From the NCBI GenBank assembly GCA_019359435.1, contig JAHHHI010000065.1:79581-143580 (forward strand): a stretch of DNA of 64,000 nucleotides, in the 5' to 3' direction. Every line of letters starts with the position of its first letter. The stretch's first letter is position 1. The notes beneath the pieces were generated by a model. It ran no database searches, was not told the origin of the DNA, and worked only from the letters and a program-made list of their open reading frames with translations. Below are positions 45,866 through 55,542 of this stretch, one piece after another. The DNA comes from Kaiparowitsia implicata GSE-PSE-MK54-09C. Its GTDB lineage: Bacteria; Cyanobacteriota; Cyanobacteriia; Elainellales; Elainellaceae. A program made the position numbers and the translations under genes.

Positions 45866-47404
45866 ATGATTCCCACCTCTGATGACCATTCCAAGTCTTG
45901 GAATGCTGCTGCTGAGTCCGACCATCCCGATAAGCCAGAGGAAGCGTGTGGTGTGTTTGCCATCTACGCACCGGGAGATGATGTCGCTAAACTGACCTAC
46001 TTTGGGCTGTTTGCCTTGCAGCATCGAGGGCAAGAATCCGCAGGCATCGCTACGTTTGAGGGCATTCATGCCAGCGATCCCACCACAACTCGCGTGCATT
46101 TGCACAAAAACATGGGGTTGGTATCTCAGGTGTTTAATGAAGCCATCCTGAACGAGATGCGGGGAGAAATTGCTGTAGGGCACACCCGCTATTCAACCAC
46201 AGGCTCCAGCAAGGTTGTAAACGCCCAACCGGCAGTCGTAGACTCGCGACTGGGCACTCTGGCTCTGGCTCACAATGGCAATCTGGTCAACACGGGGAAC
46301 CTGCGTGATGAATTGCTGAAAGCCAATGCGCAGCTGCAAACCACGACCGATTCTGAGATGATTGCCCATGCGATCGCCCAAGAAGTAGATCTGGGTCAAA
46401 GCTGGACAGACGGTGCTATCAATGCCTTTAAGCGCTGTTCCGGAGCCTTTAGTTTGGCGATCGCCACTCCGGCGGGGCTAATAGCAGCCCGCGACCCCAA
46501 TGGCATTCGCCCCTTAGTGATTGGCGTTTTGCAAGATGAGCACAGCAACGGCACACCGCGTTATGTGATTTCCTCAGAAACCTGTGGCCTTGACATTATT
46601 GGGGCCGACTATCTGCGAGATGTAGAACCGGGGGAACTGGTGTGGATTGACCATAACGGGTTGCAATCTATTCACTGGGCCAGCGAAACGCGCAAGCTCT
46701 GCATCTTTGAGATGATCTATTTCGCCCGACCCGACAGTTTAATGAACGAAGAAAGCCTCTATAGCTATCGTCTGCGGCTAGGGCGACAACTGGCAATAGA
46801 GTCAGGGGGCGATTTAGATGTGGATTTGGTCATGGGAGTGCCTGATTCAGGGATTCCGGCTGCTATTGGCTTCTCGCAGCAGTCTGGGGTGCCCTTTGCT
46901 GAAGGGCTGATCAAAAATCGCTATGTGGGCCGCACCTTCATTCAGCCAACCCAGAGCATGCGGGAGTCAGGCATCCGCATGAAGCTAAACCCCTTGCGAG
47001 ATGTGTTGCAGGGCAAGCGCATTATTATTATTGATGATTCACTGGTGCGCGGCACGACCAGTCGCAAGATTGTCAAAGCCCTTAGGGATGCGGGCGCAAC
47101 AGAAGTCCACATGCGAATTTCGTCACCCCCGGTGACACACCCCTGCTTCTATGGCATTGATACGGATACCCAAGATCAGCTAATTGCGGCTACCAAGTCT
47201 GTTGCCGATATCCAAACCCATATCGGTGTTGATTCGCTGGCTTACCTCAGCTGGGACGGCATGCTGACGGCCACCCAACAAGACCGCGAAACCTTCTGCT
47301 CAGCCTGCTTTACAGGCGACTATCCGGTGGCAGTACCCGAAACATTTAAGCGCTCTAAGCTACGCTACGAAGCAATTGCCGTTGGGTCAACGCCAGCGGG
47401 TTGA
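45866..47404 (+). CDS. purF: amidophosphoribosyltransferase
   Basis: First committed step of purine synthesis: PRPP plus glutamine gives phosphoribosylamine. 512 residues. A 27-residue propeptide precedes the catalytic Cys28 (EEACGVF), as in Bacillus-type PurF that is processed to expose the cysteine. The Ntn glutaminase domain has QHRGQESAGIAT and GHTRYSTTG; the PRPP loop is IIIIDDSLVRGTTSRK. The C-terminal CSACFTG pair and an internal Cys are consistent with an iron-sulfur cluster. ATG 45866. Confidence 0.96.
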   Translation: MIPTSDDHSKSWNAAAESDHPDKPEEACGVFAIYAPGDDVAKLTYFGLFALQHRGQESAGIATFEGIHASDPTTTRVHLHKNMGLVSQVFNEAILNEMRGEIAVGHTRYSTTGSSKVVNAQPAVVDSRLGTLALAHNGNLVNTGNLRDELLKANAQLQTTTDSEMIAHAIAQEVDLGQSWTDGAINAFKRCSGAFSLAIATPAGLIAARDPNGIRPLVIGVLQDEHSNGTPRYVISSETCGLDIIGADYLRDVEPGELVWIDHNGLQSIHWASETRKLCIFEMIYFARPDSLMNEESLYSYRLRLGRQLAIESGGDLDVDLVMGVPDSGIPAAIGFSQQSGVPFAEGLIKNRYVGRTFIQPTQSMRESGIRMKLNPLRDVLQGKRIIIIDDSLVRGTTSRKIVKALRDAGATEVHMRISSPPVTHPCFYGIDTDTQDQLIAATKSVADIQTHIGVDSLAYLSWDGMLTATQQDRETFCSACFTGDYPVAVPETFKRSKLRYEAIAVGSTPAG

Positions 47405-47430
47405 GCGGAGCTGTGGATAGATCCTTGGGT

Positions 47431-47555
47431 TAACGTCAGGTTCGGTTAAGAGGGTTTTGGGGCATCGCGCGACGCGTGATGCCCCAAAACCCTTAATGTC
47501 CTGTGCGCGATGCGCACGACACCTTGAGAGTTTGAGTTTATCCCGAACTCAGGTT
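47431..47555. repeat. MITE-like palindromic repeat, copy B
   Basis: Second copy of the element at 25106-25232, with the same ends (AACGTCAGGTTCGG and CCCGAACTCAGGTT) and the same two internal hairpins, the first around AGGGTTTTGGGGCATCGCG. A stem base pair differs in both arms between copies (GCACC/GGTGC in A, GCATC/GATGC in B), so pairing is preserved. It sits between the convergent purF and glutathionyl-hydroquinone reductase genes, and its right end touches the latter's stop codon. Confidence 0.8.
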
Positions 47556-48582
47556 AGCCTAAGCAGGCTGAAGAAGTTCCCTTGTGTGTAGAGGGCGATC
47601 GCCCCCTTACACGTAGACCTTGGCGATCGCGCCCGTGGGGCAGCCCGTAGTCAATATCCGGCCCGGCAGGCACAATGCCGCTGGGGTTAAGCTCGGGCAG
47701 TCCGGCGTAGTAGAGCTGCTTGACATGCTCGGTGCTGCACCATTCAGTCACCCCTGGCTGTTGGTACAGGTCGCGGCAGTAGGCCCACAGGTTGGGGAAA
47801 TCGACCAGGCGCTTGAGGTTGGTCTTGAACAGTCCGTGGTAGGCCAGATCAAAGCGAAACAGGGTGGTGAACATACACCAGTCGGCCAGGGTGATCTGGT
47901 CGCCCACTAGGTAGCGCTGCTGGCCCAGAACGCCCTCCCAGTGCCCCAGCGCCTCAAACAGCTCAGTCACGGCACCGTTGTAGGCGGTTTGGGAGGCGGC
48001 AAAGCCGCTGCGGTAGACGCCATTGTTGATCGGCTGGTAGATCGCGTCCATGGCTGCGTCAATGGCGGGGTGCAGGGCCTCGGGGTAAAAGTCGCGATCG
48101 GGGAAGGCGGCGAATTCATTAAATTCTGAGTTCAGCATTTGAATGATCTGCCGCGACTCGTTGTTGACGATGGTTTGGGTCTGCTTGTCCCACAGCACCG
48201 GGACGGTGACGCGACCGCTGTAGTCGGCCTTGGCGCGGGTGTAGATCTGCCAGAGATAGTCGGCCCCGTAGAGGCTGTCGGGAATGCTGCCCCAGCGCTC
48301 GGAAAATTTCCAGCCCTGGTCGCTGATCACCGGGTCAACGATGGAGATGCTGATCACGTCTTGCAGCCCTTTGAGCGATCGCAGCAATACCGTGCGGTGT
48401 GCCCAAGGACAGCCCAGGGAGACGTACAGGTGGTAGCGCCCTGGCTCTGCCTTAAAGCCGCTGGAGCCATCTGCTGTGATCCAGTTGTGAAACAGGGTGG
48501 GCATCCGCTTAAACTGGCCCGAGTCGTCGCGCTCAGTCCATTCGGTCGTCCATTTGCCGTCGATGAGTTTGCCGAGTGCCAT
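47554..48582 (-). CDS. glutathionyl-hydroquinone reductase (omega-type GST)
   Basis: Reduces glutathionyl-hydroquinones with a second glutathione (YqjG/PcpF/ECM4 family). The thioredoxin-like N-terminal domain holds the catalytic LGCPWAHR with Cys58, then TVPVLWDKQTQTIVNNESRQ (20 residues); the helical C-terminal domain has LADWCMFTTLFRFDLAYHG. 342 residues; the last ~20 residues after DYGLPHGRD are Arg/Ser-rich and extend past the family's usual end, up to a stop codon at a palindromic repeat. Start ATG 48582. Confidence 0.92.
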   Translation of the reverse strand: MALGKLIDGKWTTEWTERDDSGQFKRMPTLFHNWITADGSSGFKAEPGRYHLYVSLGCPWAHRTVLLRSLKGLQDVISISIVDPVISDQGWKFSERWGSIPDSLYGADYLWQIYTRAKADYSGRVTVPVLWDKQTQTIVNNESRQIIQMLNSEFNEFAAFPDRDFYPEALHPAIDAAMDAIYQPINNGVYRSGFAASQTAYNGAVTELFEALGHWEGVLGQQRYLVGDQITLADWCMFTTLFRFDLAYHGLFKTNLKRLVDFPNLWAYCRDLYQQPGVTEWCSTEHVKQLYYAGLPELNPSGIVPAGPDIDYGLPHGRDRQGLRVRGRSPSTHKGTSSACLG

Positions 48583-48601
48583 GGAAGTTTCTCCTTTGTG
48601 A

Positions 48602-48655
48602 ATGGGTGGATGGGTGAATGGGTGGATGGGTGGATGGGTGGATGGGTGGATGGGT
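48602..48655. repeat. octamer tandem array (GGATGGGT)
   Basis: Six to seven head-to-tail copies of GGATGGGT, one carrying a GAATGGGT variant, immediately upstream of the hydroquinone reductase start. A short trace of the same unit occurs at 49500-49515, on the other side of ygiD. Such arrays change length by slippage; this one could alter promoter spacing. Confidence 0.85.
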
Positions 48656-48679
48656 TTCGGGTGTTGGGTGTTGGGCAGA

Positions 48680-48718
48680 ACCTAAAACCTGAAACCTAAA
48701 ACCTAAAACCTAAAACCC
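48680..48718. repeat. heptamer tandem array (CCTAAAA)
   Basis: Five units of the CCTAAAA/CCTGAAA type in tandem, just upstream of the 3' end of ygiD and 25 bp from the octamer array. The sequence looks telomere-like but is here just a simple repeat in a bacterial intergenic region. Confidence 0.85.
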
Positions 48719-48721
48719 CAA

Positions 48722-49492
48722 TCAATCAAATCGGTAGGCGGCCATGCTGAAGGCTCCGTAGGTGAATCCTTGGTTGACCTGGTGGCCCTTACCGCCTGCG
48801 CCCAGGGCGACAAACAGCGGCAGCAGGTGCTCGTCGGTAGGGTGGTTGCGTTCGGCATGGGGGGCGAGCTGGCGGTAGTTGACCAGGGCGGTGAGGTCGT
48901 TTTGGGCGATGGTGTCCGCCAGCCAGCGGTCAAACTCCGCTGCCCAGGTGGGGGGCGCGGCGTGGTAGTCGCTGTTGAAGGCGGCCATGTTGTGGGTGGC
49001 GGCCCCGCTGCCGATGATCAGCACGCCTTCGTCGCGCAGGGGGGCCAAGGCTTTGCCCAGGTGCAGGTGGTGGGCGGGGGTTTCCCGCGACTGCACTGAG
49101 AGCAGCACCACCGGAATCTGGCCTTCTGGGTCCATCAAGATCAACGGTGTCCAGGTGCCGTGGTCGTAGCCGCGACGGCTGTTGAACCGGGGGGCAAAGC
49201 CTGCCTGGGTGAGCAGCTCGGACACCCGTTCGGCCAGGGCGGGGTGGCCCGGTGCCCGGTAGACCATCTCTGACAGGTGGGGCGGAAAGCCGCCAAAGTC
49301 GTAGATAGTCTGGGGCTGGGGGGTGGTGCTGATGGTGGGCTGGGCGGTGAGCCAGTGGGCCGAGATCGCCAGGATGGCGGTGGGCGGTTCGGGCAGGGTG
49401 GCGAGGAGCTGGCGCAGGAAATCTTGGGTGGGGCCGGTGCGAATGGGGAGATCTGGCGCTCCGTGGGAGATGAAGAAGGTGGGAAGAGTCAT
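48722..49492 (-). CDS. ygiD: 4,5-DOPA dioxygenase extradiol (YgiD family)
   Basis: Class III extradiol ring-cleavage dioxygenase, 256 residues from ATG 49492 (MTLPTFFISHGAPDL). Metal-ligand and active-site histidines are visible in FISHGAP, LAISAHWLT, GYDHGTWTPL and ATHNMAAFN. The terminal block HQVNQGFTYGAFSMAAYRFD (20 residues) is typical of the family. Upstream in-frame sequence to 49531 is repeat-derived, so the later ATG is preferred. Natural substrate in bacteria is uncertain. Confidence 0.92.
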   Translation of the reverse strand: MTLPTFFISHGAPDLPIRTGPTQDFLRQLLATLPEPPTAILAISAHWLTAQPTISTTPQPQTIYDFGGFPPHLSEMVYRAPGHPALAERVSELLTQAGFAPRFNSRRGYDHGTWTPLILMDPEGQIPVVLLSVQSRETPAHHLHLGKALAPLRDEGVLIIGSGAATHNMAAFNSDYHAAPPTWAAEFDRWLADTIAQNDLTALVNYRQLAPHAERNHPTDEHLLPLFVALGAGGKGHQVNQGFTYGAFSMAAYRFD

Positions 49493-49533
49493 GGGAGGTG
49501 GATGGGTGGATGGACAGTGTAATGAGTTCACGT

Positions 49534-49737
49534 TCAGATTGTTTTAACTAGAACAAAAGCTTGACAGAAAGCATTAGGGGGTGAGAGTGTAGGAACCTGC
49601 GTGGGTTTGCTGGTAGCAGAGACAGCGCCTAGAGGTTCTCGGTACGAGGTTTCGGTGGTAGGGAACGCATTGGTTGTGGGGATGGCGAGGGCGATCGCCA
49701 GAGGAACAGCGAACAGCGTCGGCAAAGGGTGAATCAT
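49534..49737 (-). CDS. possible small secreted protein
   Basis: 67 residues with a signal-peptide-like start (MIHPLPTLFAVPLAIALAIP, then TTNA before a likely cleavage site) and a polar Thr/Pro/Ser-rich remainder containing one Cys. AGGA lies upstream of the ATG. I recognise no family, and the sequence could be chance. It sits between ygiD and a pseudogene, in a decaying region. Confidence 0.3.
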   Translation of the reverse strand: MIHPLPTLFAVPLAIALAIPTTNAFPTTETSYREPLGAVSATSKPTQVPTLSPPNAFCQAFVLVKTI

Positions 49738-49889
49738 CGGATAACGTCCTGTTTGTTTTGTCTCGTATAGTTTGTATTAGAACTATTTGGTTTCAGGCTA
49801 GCACTTCTGGGGGGCGATCGCAACCCCCTATCCAAACTTTTCTTGGGGCGCAGGGTGCAAGGGAGGCTGAACCCTGGAACCCGAACCCC

Positions 49890-50228
49890 CTACTCCCGCT
49901 GCAACACAAAGAAAAACGGCTGCTCCATACCTTTGAGATCCATCCAGCCCAGCAGGGGCAGCAGTTACAAGGGGTTGACGCAGATGGTTCCGCCTCGTCC
50001 GGTCTCAAACACTAGGGGGTGTACCTGCTCTGCGCTTTCAAACTGCTTGCCGTGCCAGTGATACGCTTCTAGCGCCCCATCGAGGGGATCGTGGGTGGGA
50101 AAGCCAGAGCCTTTCCAGGGGCCAAACATGGCCTCTATCTCAATGGGGTCGAGGCGATCGAAGATGGATAAAGCCGTTTGAGTGCTGATTGCGGCGGGGT
50201 TGGCGACTGCATCGGCAAAGATTTCCAC
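49890..50228 (-). pseudogene. GXWXG/DUF4334 protein, internally deleted, in-frame stop
   Basis: The N-terminal GXWXG domain is well preserved: ALSIFDRLDPIEIEAMFGPW followed by KGSGFPTHDPLDG, then WHGKQFESAEQVHPLVF. At 49965 an in-frame TAA follows VNPL. Reading on in the same frame gives LLGWMDLKGMEQPFFFVLQR, the C-terminal end of DUF4334, then a final stop at 49890. The middle of DUF4334 (about 60-70 residues) is missing. So the gene suffered an internal deletion and a stop codon. The family's function is unknown. Confidence 0.8.
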
Positions 50229-50649
50229 AGTGCCACCCTTTCTGCTTTGTACTTGCGTCGTGGGAATGGAAGATATACGGATCTTAGCTGCCTATCTACC
50301 CATGAGAAGGCTATTATGCAGATTATTCGCAGCCCATTCACCTTGTAGGGATGATCAGGCAGCAAGTAATCTATCTATCTACCCTGTAGAAGGAATTAGG
50401 CAAACAGTAGCGATCCAATAACTTGTTGTACTGCTTCGATTCTGGGTTATGGCTGTAGTTTGAAGCGTATCTGTTTCCATCCAAGGTTAAGTTGTTTGAA
50501 GGTTACCGATGGGAGAGATTTGTTATACAGGTAATCCACCAAACTTATTGGCAAAGCCCGTATGACAATCACAACTATCTCGGCATATTTTTTGATTGCT
50601 TGCTAGGCCAAATTTGCAGAATCGTTCAGCCTGAGCCATATTGGAGAAC
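50229..50649. other. intergenic region, 421 bp
   Basis: AT-rich DNA between the GXWXG pseudogene and the decayed ISAs1 transposase. No gene-like frame was found. It may contain one end of the insertion sequence, but I could not define terminal inverted repeats. Confidence 0.35.
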
Positions 50650-51748
50650 TCATTGGCGCGACTCATTGGCGCGATAGAGGTTGAGCGCGAAGTTACGAGC
50701 GACAGCGAAGATTTGCGGCAACTGGTGCATGCGAATGCGAGAAGCATCTTCGCCCTGGGTCACATCCTGGACGTGGTGTACCTCGTTTTCAACGCCCCAA
50801 TGGTCCCGAATGCGCTGAGCAAAAGATTCCGCTGATTCTTAAAAACGACGCAATAACGACGCAATATAGTAGCGAGTCTCGGTCTCTCGACGGAGTTGTC
50901 CACCGTACTTGAATTGGCGCTCACTCTCCACGCGAATCAATGTCGTCAGCCCTGGACAGGGTTTGATGTCATCAAGGATCCAAAGGCTGACGATCCGCTT
51001 CTCTAGTCGCCCATGGCCTTTACTGAGGTCGCTGTAGCTAGCTTCAGCGATAAAGTTGGCCTGAACGCTTTTATGCAAGGTGCCTTGATTGCCTTTGAGG
51101 GCACCCAACTAGTGATTTTCGCTCTCAATAATCAGTTGACAGGTTTTTTTGTGTGCTAATCGCATCAAAGGCAATCACCACACCCTTAAGCGCCAGTTGC
51201 TCGATAAACTCCGGCAAGGCTTTAATTTCGTTGGTTTTGCGGTCTACCTGATAGGGTTCCAAAATCAGCCCTCGCTCCACCAGATAGGCACTGACCAACA
51301 GAATGGCTGGGTGAGGGGGAGAGCCAGGATTGTCGCTCTCCAGTTGATACGACCCGCGCAAGACCTTGCCATCCACCGCTAAGGTTTCACCGGCTAACGG
51401 TTCAATGCCAAAGAACCGAGCTAAGGCGGCTGAATACTGCCCATAGTCCAGCTTCAGCAGCACCCGGCGAATCGTGCTGTAGGAGGGAAGGCGGCCTTTA
51501 GGTGGGTTGAAGAGGTCAATCAACTCGCGCTGGTAGCACCTCAGCCAGTCGCCGATAGACAAAAACCCTCGATTTCCTGCCGTCGTTAGGGTAAAGAGCG
51601 CCAGGCACAGGGCCATGTGAGGCCGCTTTCCAGACGCCTGATGCACATCCGGCAGGTCAGCGAAGGTCTCGAAAATCTCAATTTTCTCAGGCCGCCCCTC
51701 AAGGCTAGGTTGCAGGGTAACAATAGGGGATAGTGGGGGGAGATGCAT
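50650..51748 (-). pseudogene. ISAs1-family transposase, decayed
   Basis: N-terminal part intact (FADLPDVHQASGKRPHMAL, then ETLAVDGKVLRGSYQLESD with the first catalytic Asp and VVIAFDAIST with the next). A frameshift in an A7 run near 51150 and an in-frame TAG follow; the continuation LGALKGNQGTLHKSVQANF is in the next frame. An in-frame TAA at ~50838, beside an 11-bp tandem duplication, precedes the C-terminal RIRDHWGVENEVHHVQDVTQ (20 residues) and GEDASRIRMHQLP. Three lesions make it inactive. A 13-bp duplication lies at the very end (50648-50673). Confidence 0.85.
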
Positions 51749-51870
51749 CAGCTTTGAGAAAAAGTGGATCAGTCTGAAACTCTAGCATTTTCCACCTTCC
51801 TTGAGAATGAAATGACCCTGGCTAGAAGCCAGTTTTGGAGAAGAATACAAGGTAACGCCCGTCAATTACT

Positions 51871-52576
51871 CTAGGCAGAGGAGAGTTTTTGTGAGGTAGG
51901 TATAGACGCACCTGGGAACAGATTCATGAGTCCTATGAGCGTCTGAAACCCTTTCTCCAAGTGAGGAACTGGGAAAACCTTTAGCCAAGGTTGTAGCAGA
52001 TTTGAACTCACCCAGGGCAATAGAATTAAGCGAAGCTTATTAAGCCAACTCTTCCATCCATGCCCTGTATCCCAGGCTAAATGTTGGGTAAACGACGAGA
52101 CCACGCCTGAGTCATCCCGTTCTGGTGGGGGAGTCCCATCAGGACGCCATCGGTGGCGTGTGCAATGCGACCATCAAATAGGCGCTCATGACAACCTCCC
52201 ACCACTTTTCAATCACAGCATAGTCAGTCACACGAAAGTCAGCCCATCCGCGTTCATTTTTGCTTTGCTTGAAGCCATATTCTACCCAGTTTCGCAGACC
52301 ATCCAGGTGTCCAACCTGTGTGTAGGAAACCCCATCAATGCAAGTCATGACCATCCAGGTTGAGGTCGAGGGTAAGACATCTTTATCCGTGGTCAGTTGC
52401 CAGTAGCGTTGGGCCCGGCGTTTGCCATAAATAAGCTCTCGGATAAAGCGAGTCTCGCACTTACTATCACTGAACTGTCGTTCATCCTCGCGCCAGCGAT
52501 TGGTCTTGACCCGTTGCTCCCTGGGCAATAGCACCGCATGATTAGAGCGAATCGCCAGCACATAAGGGAGTCCCAA
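51871..52576 (-). pseudogene. IS701-family transposase, C-terminal fragment
   Basis: Begins mid-protein at YVLAIRSNHAVLLPREQRVK and contains the diagnostic LRNWVEYGFKQSKNERGWAD followed by FRVTDYAVIEKWWEVVMSAY (catalytic Glu region). A frameshift near 52110-52140 separates it from the true C-terminus (GHGWKSWLNKLRLILLPW, LKVFPVPHLEKGFQTLIGLM). The N-terminal half is absent; upstream sequence to 52862 is unrelated. So this is a truncated, frameshifted remnant next to the ISAs1 remnant. Confidence 0.82.
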
Positions 52577-52862
52577 TCGCTAAAGTCATTGAAGAGCGAT
52601 AAGACCTAGTTAGTGCCAGTGCCGTATCAGTTTGGAATAAAGTCTTATTACGATGCACGATTTAGTGTCAGTTCGGCAAATCCCTAACCCATGCCGCGAG
52701 GTTGCAGCAGCGCTACCAAACTCACGTAGTGGGAGTAAGCTCAAACCGGTTCAACTTAAATTGAGGGTGATGATGCTACGCCCCTCAGGCGATCGCCCCT
52801 TGCACATCGTGCTCACGACTGACAGCTAGTTACGCCAGTATTCAGGGAGCCACCGAGTGCGC

Positions 52863-54125
52863 CTAATGTGGGCTCGGCAGGCTGATACGCACCACCGTAC
52901 CCCGACTTGGATTAGACTCAATCGCTAACACACCGCAGTGTGCTTCCACAATACGTTTGACGATGGCTAACCCCAGCCCGGTTCCTTCTGGCTTGGTAGA
53001 GAAGAAGGGCTGCGTCAATCGAGTCAGTTGGTCGGGTGGGATAGGCGCTCCACCGTTTTGCACCTCTAGGGTGGCTCGCTCTAATGCATCAATATAGACT
53101 CGGCACTGCACCGTTTCACCAGGGGCGATCGCCTCACAGGCATTTTTTACCAGGTTGATGAGAACCTGCTTCAGCTTGGAGCGATCGCCCATCACCAAAA
53201 CCGCGTGAGATGGCGCATTAAAATGGAGCGATCGCCCATTGGCCTCAGGCATCTGCTGCAACCCTAAAAGCTCTGCTGTTAGAAATGCCGATAGATTCAA
53301 CAGCTCTAACTGTAGCTCCTGAGGTCTGGCAAACATCAGCAATTCGCTCAGCAGATTTTGCAATCGCTCTGCTTCCGCTAGCGCCAATGCCACCCGTTCA
53401 CGATCGCCCGCCGTCGTGGCATTTTTTTCAAAGTGTTGCAACCCTATCGTCATCGTCGTGACTGGGTTTCGCACTTCATGGACGATCATCGAAGCAAATT
53501 CCCCCAGTGCAGCCAGCCGCTCCTGGTGAATGAGCCGCTCCTGCGCGTGCTGCAACTCTTCCGTCCGGCGAGACACCTCAACTTCCAGCAATTCGTTAAA
53601 CTGTCGCTGCTGCTGATACATTTGGTAATTATCCACCGCTGTCGCCGCACGCTCGGCAAACAGTTCTACCGTACGAATCTCGTCATTGCTAAACGGATGC
53701 GGAGTTCGACAAAAGGAGCAAATTGTGCCCATAATAGCGCCCTGGGCCGTGCGCAGAGGCACCCCGAGATAGGCTTCATACCCCGGTGGCGGGGCTCCAT
53801 ACTCAGGATGCTGCTGTGCATCTGCTACAGCTAGAGTTTTGCCAGTGCGCACAACGGTTGCAGTCAAAGTGCCATGCAGCGACACTACATTGCCATCACG
53901 GGGGCTATCTTCTGCCGTGCAGACCATCACCATGCCCGGTTCGCTCTGGCAGAGGGTCACCACAGTGCCATCTACCTGCAGCAGGTCGCTGACACCCCGA
54001 GCTACCTGTCTGAGGTACGATTGCAAATCCCCGCCACGATAACTTAACGATGCCAGGATTTCGAGGGTGCGGTGCGCCTGCTGCCATGAGGGTTGAGTTG
54101 CAGGATGCTCAGGGATAAGAGTCAT
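52863..54125 (-). CDS. GAF-domain sensor histidine kinase
   Basis: Soluble two-component sensor, 420 residues. An N-terminal GAF domain (~20-175; GTICSFCRTPHPFSNDE) may bind a small ligand or chromophore; no bilin-binding Cys is obvious. A coiled coil (~175-200) leads to the dimerisation box MIVHEVRNPVTTM with the phospho-acceptor His, then the ATPase domain with N-box LINLVKNACEAI and G-box GTGLGLAIVKRIVEAH. No membrane segment. No response regulator is adjacent, so it is an orphan kinase and its partner lies elsewhere. Confidence 0.92.
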   Translation of the reverse strand: MTLIPEHPATQPSWQQAHRTLEILASLSYRGGDLQSYLRQVARGVSDLLQVDGTVVTLCQSEPGMVMVCTAEDSPRDGNVVSLHGTLTATVVRTGKTLAVADAQQHPEYGAPPPGYEAYLGVPLRTAQGAIMGTICSFCRTPHPFSNDEIRTVELFAERAATAVDNYQMYQQQRQFNELLEVEVSRRTEELQHAQERLIHQERLAALGEFASMIVHEVRNPVTTMTIGLQHFEKNATTAGDRERVALALAEAERLQNLLSELLMFARPQELQLELLNLSAFLTAELLGLQQMPEANGRSLHFNAPSHAVLVMGDRSKLKQVLINLVKNACEAIAPGETVQCRVYIDALERATLEVQNGGAPIPPDQLTRLTQPFFSTKPEGTGLGLAIVKRIVEAHCGVLAIESNPSRGTVVRISLPSPH

Positions 54126-54600
54126 GGGGCTAACGGAATTTAGCGAGAGCTAACTGAGGAGGCTAACAATGAGGGGTAGTCGTGAATGCTGACGATACAC
54201 GCCTAAAGCGCTGATGGATGTTGAGGTGATGGATGTTGATCAGTCTTCAAAGGCTTTTTTATCTTGGCTTTCTAAGCTTTTAAGCAAGTAATGGCTTTAA
54301 CTAACCCCAAAAATGTACTCTATTTCTGAATCTCATTTCCCAATTTCTGGGGAGTGGTGTTTAGGTAAAGATTTTGTATGGTGCAAGCACAGCCTGCCCT
54401 ATACAAAATTCTTGCCAGTTTAGAACTACCAACCTCGGATAGTCGTGGGTTCCATAAATGAAAATTATTCTGAAGTTGGCTAGCTGGAACTCATAGGCAG
54501 CATCCAACCAATTTTGATGGTGTTCAATTCACAGAATTAGCTATGACAGTAACAAATCTGAGGAAAAAACGTAAGCTCTGGGCATAAGTCTTTGCGTTTG
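54126..54600. other. intergenic region with 9-bp dyad
   Basis: 475 bp upstream of the histidine kinase. ATTTTGTAT at 54371-54379 and ATACAAAAT at 54401-54409 form a perfect dyad with a 21-bp spacer, a possible operator. A near-exact 15-bp tandem repeat (TGATGGATGTTGAGG type) lies at 54212-54239. No gene seen. Confidence 0.4.
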
Positions 54601-55542
54601 TTATGAAAGCTGCCAGCGGCGTCGCCAGCTTGAAGTTGACTCCAGCAAGGATTGTGACTGCATGTGCTGCTGCCGTGCCAGGATCATCGCAGCCGTATCC
54701 ATCAGCGTAGGATCACGATACGGAATGGCAGCGCGAGTATGCAGATGCTCCTGCTCCATCAGAGAGAGGGGGGGCAATAGCGTTGGATTGAATCCTGCAA
54801 CGGTGCCCTGAGCCCATTCGTGGCGTGGTGCGGTGCGATCGCTCTGGGGAATTGTGCCGATATGCAACCCCGCTGCTAGCATTGCGGCCCGCACCGACGC
54901 AGAGCGCGAGTAGGTGGCTAGCCGTCCATCTGGCGCTAGGCACTGCGCCACCTGATGCATTAATTCCACCGTCCACATTTGCGGGCAACGCCGAGGCGAA
55001 AAGGGATCGAAGAAGATGGCGCTAGCCTGCAGATTCTCAGCACGTAACTGCTGGATAGTTTGGCGAGCATCCCCAATAAGCAATGTCGCGGAGAAGTTGG
55101 AACGATGGGATTGATGGGCGATCGCCAACTCTTGCAAAATCTCTCGCACAGGCGGCGTCCACGAGTCGAGCACTGGCGGTTGGATTGCTGCCACGGGTAC
55201 TGTGGCATCGAGTTCTAGCGCATACACCGTGACCTGGCATTGGGGATGGATAGCCCAAATGGTTTCTAGGGCGGCGGCGGTGTTATAACCTAGCCCATAG
55301 CACACATCCAACAGGCAAAGGTGTAAGCGTTGCGCTAGGCGAGGTAAATCAGTGGCGATCGCATACTTGGCAAATGCCTCTGTTCGGGCACCCTGCTGAC
55401 TGTGAAACGCCTCCTGAAATTCTGTGGAATAAAAGGTAAAAGACCCATCCCCCGTCTGTTGAGGCTGCCATTGTTTGGAATGTTCCACCAAATTAGAAAG
55501 GTTTTCAGTCTGCAACGGTTTAGATGGCGAAGGAAGTAACAA
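54601..55542 (-). CDS. mnmD: MnmC/MnmD-like tRNA U34 methyltransferase
   Basis: SAM-dependent methyltransferase that completes 5-methylaminomethyl-2-thiouridine at tRNA wobble position 34. It is the stand-alone methyltransferase form without the FAD oxidase domain of E. coli MnmC. Seen: DGSFTFYSTEFQEAFHS near the N-terminus, LLDVCYGLGYNTAAALE (SAM-binding), DPFSPRRCPQMWT with the catalytic-type Asp, and LATYSRSASVRAAMLAAGL. 313 residues; the frame begins at ATG 55542. Confidence 0.85.
   Translation of the reverse strand: MLLPSPSKPLQTENLSNLVEHSKQWQPQQTGDGSFTFYSTEFQEAFHSQQGARTEAFAKYAIATDLPRLAQRLHLCLLDVCYGLGYNTAAALETIWAIHPQCQVTVYALELDATVPVAAIQPPVLDSWTPPVREILQELAIAHQSHRSNFSATLLIGDARQTIQQLRAENLQASAIFFDPFSPRRCPQMWTVELMHQVAQCLAPDGRLATYSRSASVRAAMLAAGLHIGTIPQSDRTAPRHEWAQGTVAGFNPTLLPPLSLMEQEHLHTRAAIPYRDPTLMDTAAMILARQQHMQSQSLLESTSSWRRRWQLS

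Noticed and set aside
48139..48699. 186-codon plus-strand frame opposite the hydroquinone reductase gene
   Set aside because: It is antisense to a clear GST-fold enzyme with CPWAHR, and runs through the octamer repeat.
48602..48718. CRISPR array
   Set aside because: The repeats are contiguous 7-8-mers without spacers; no cas genes occur in the window.
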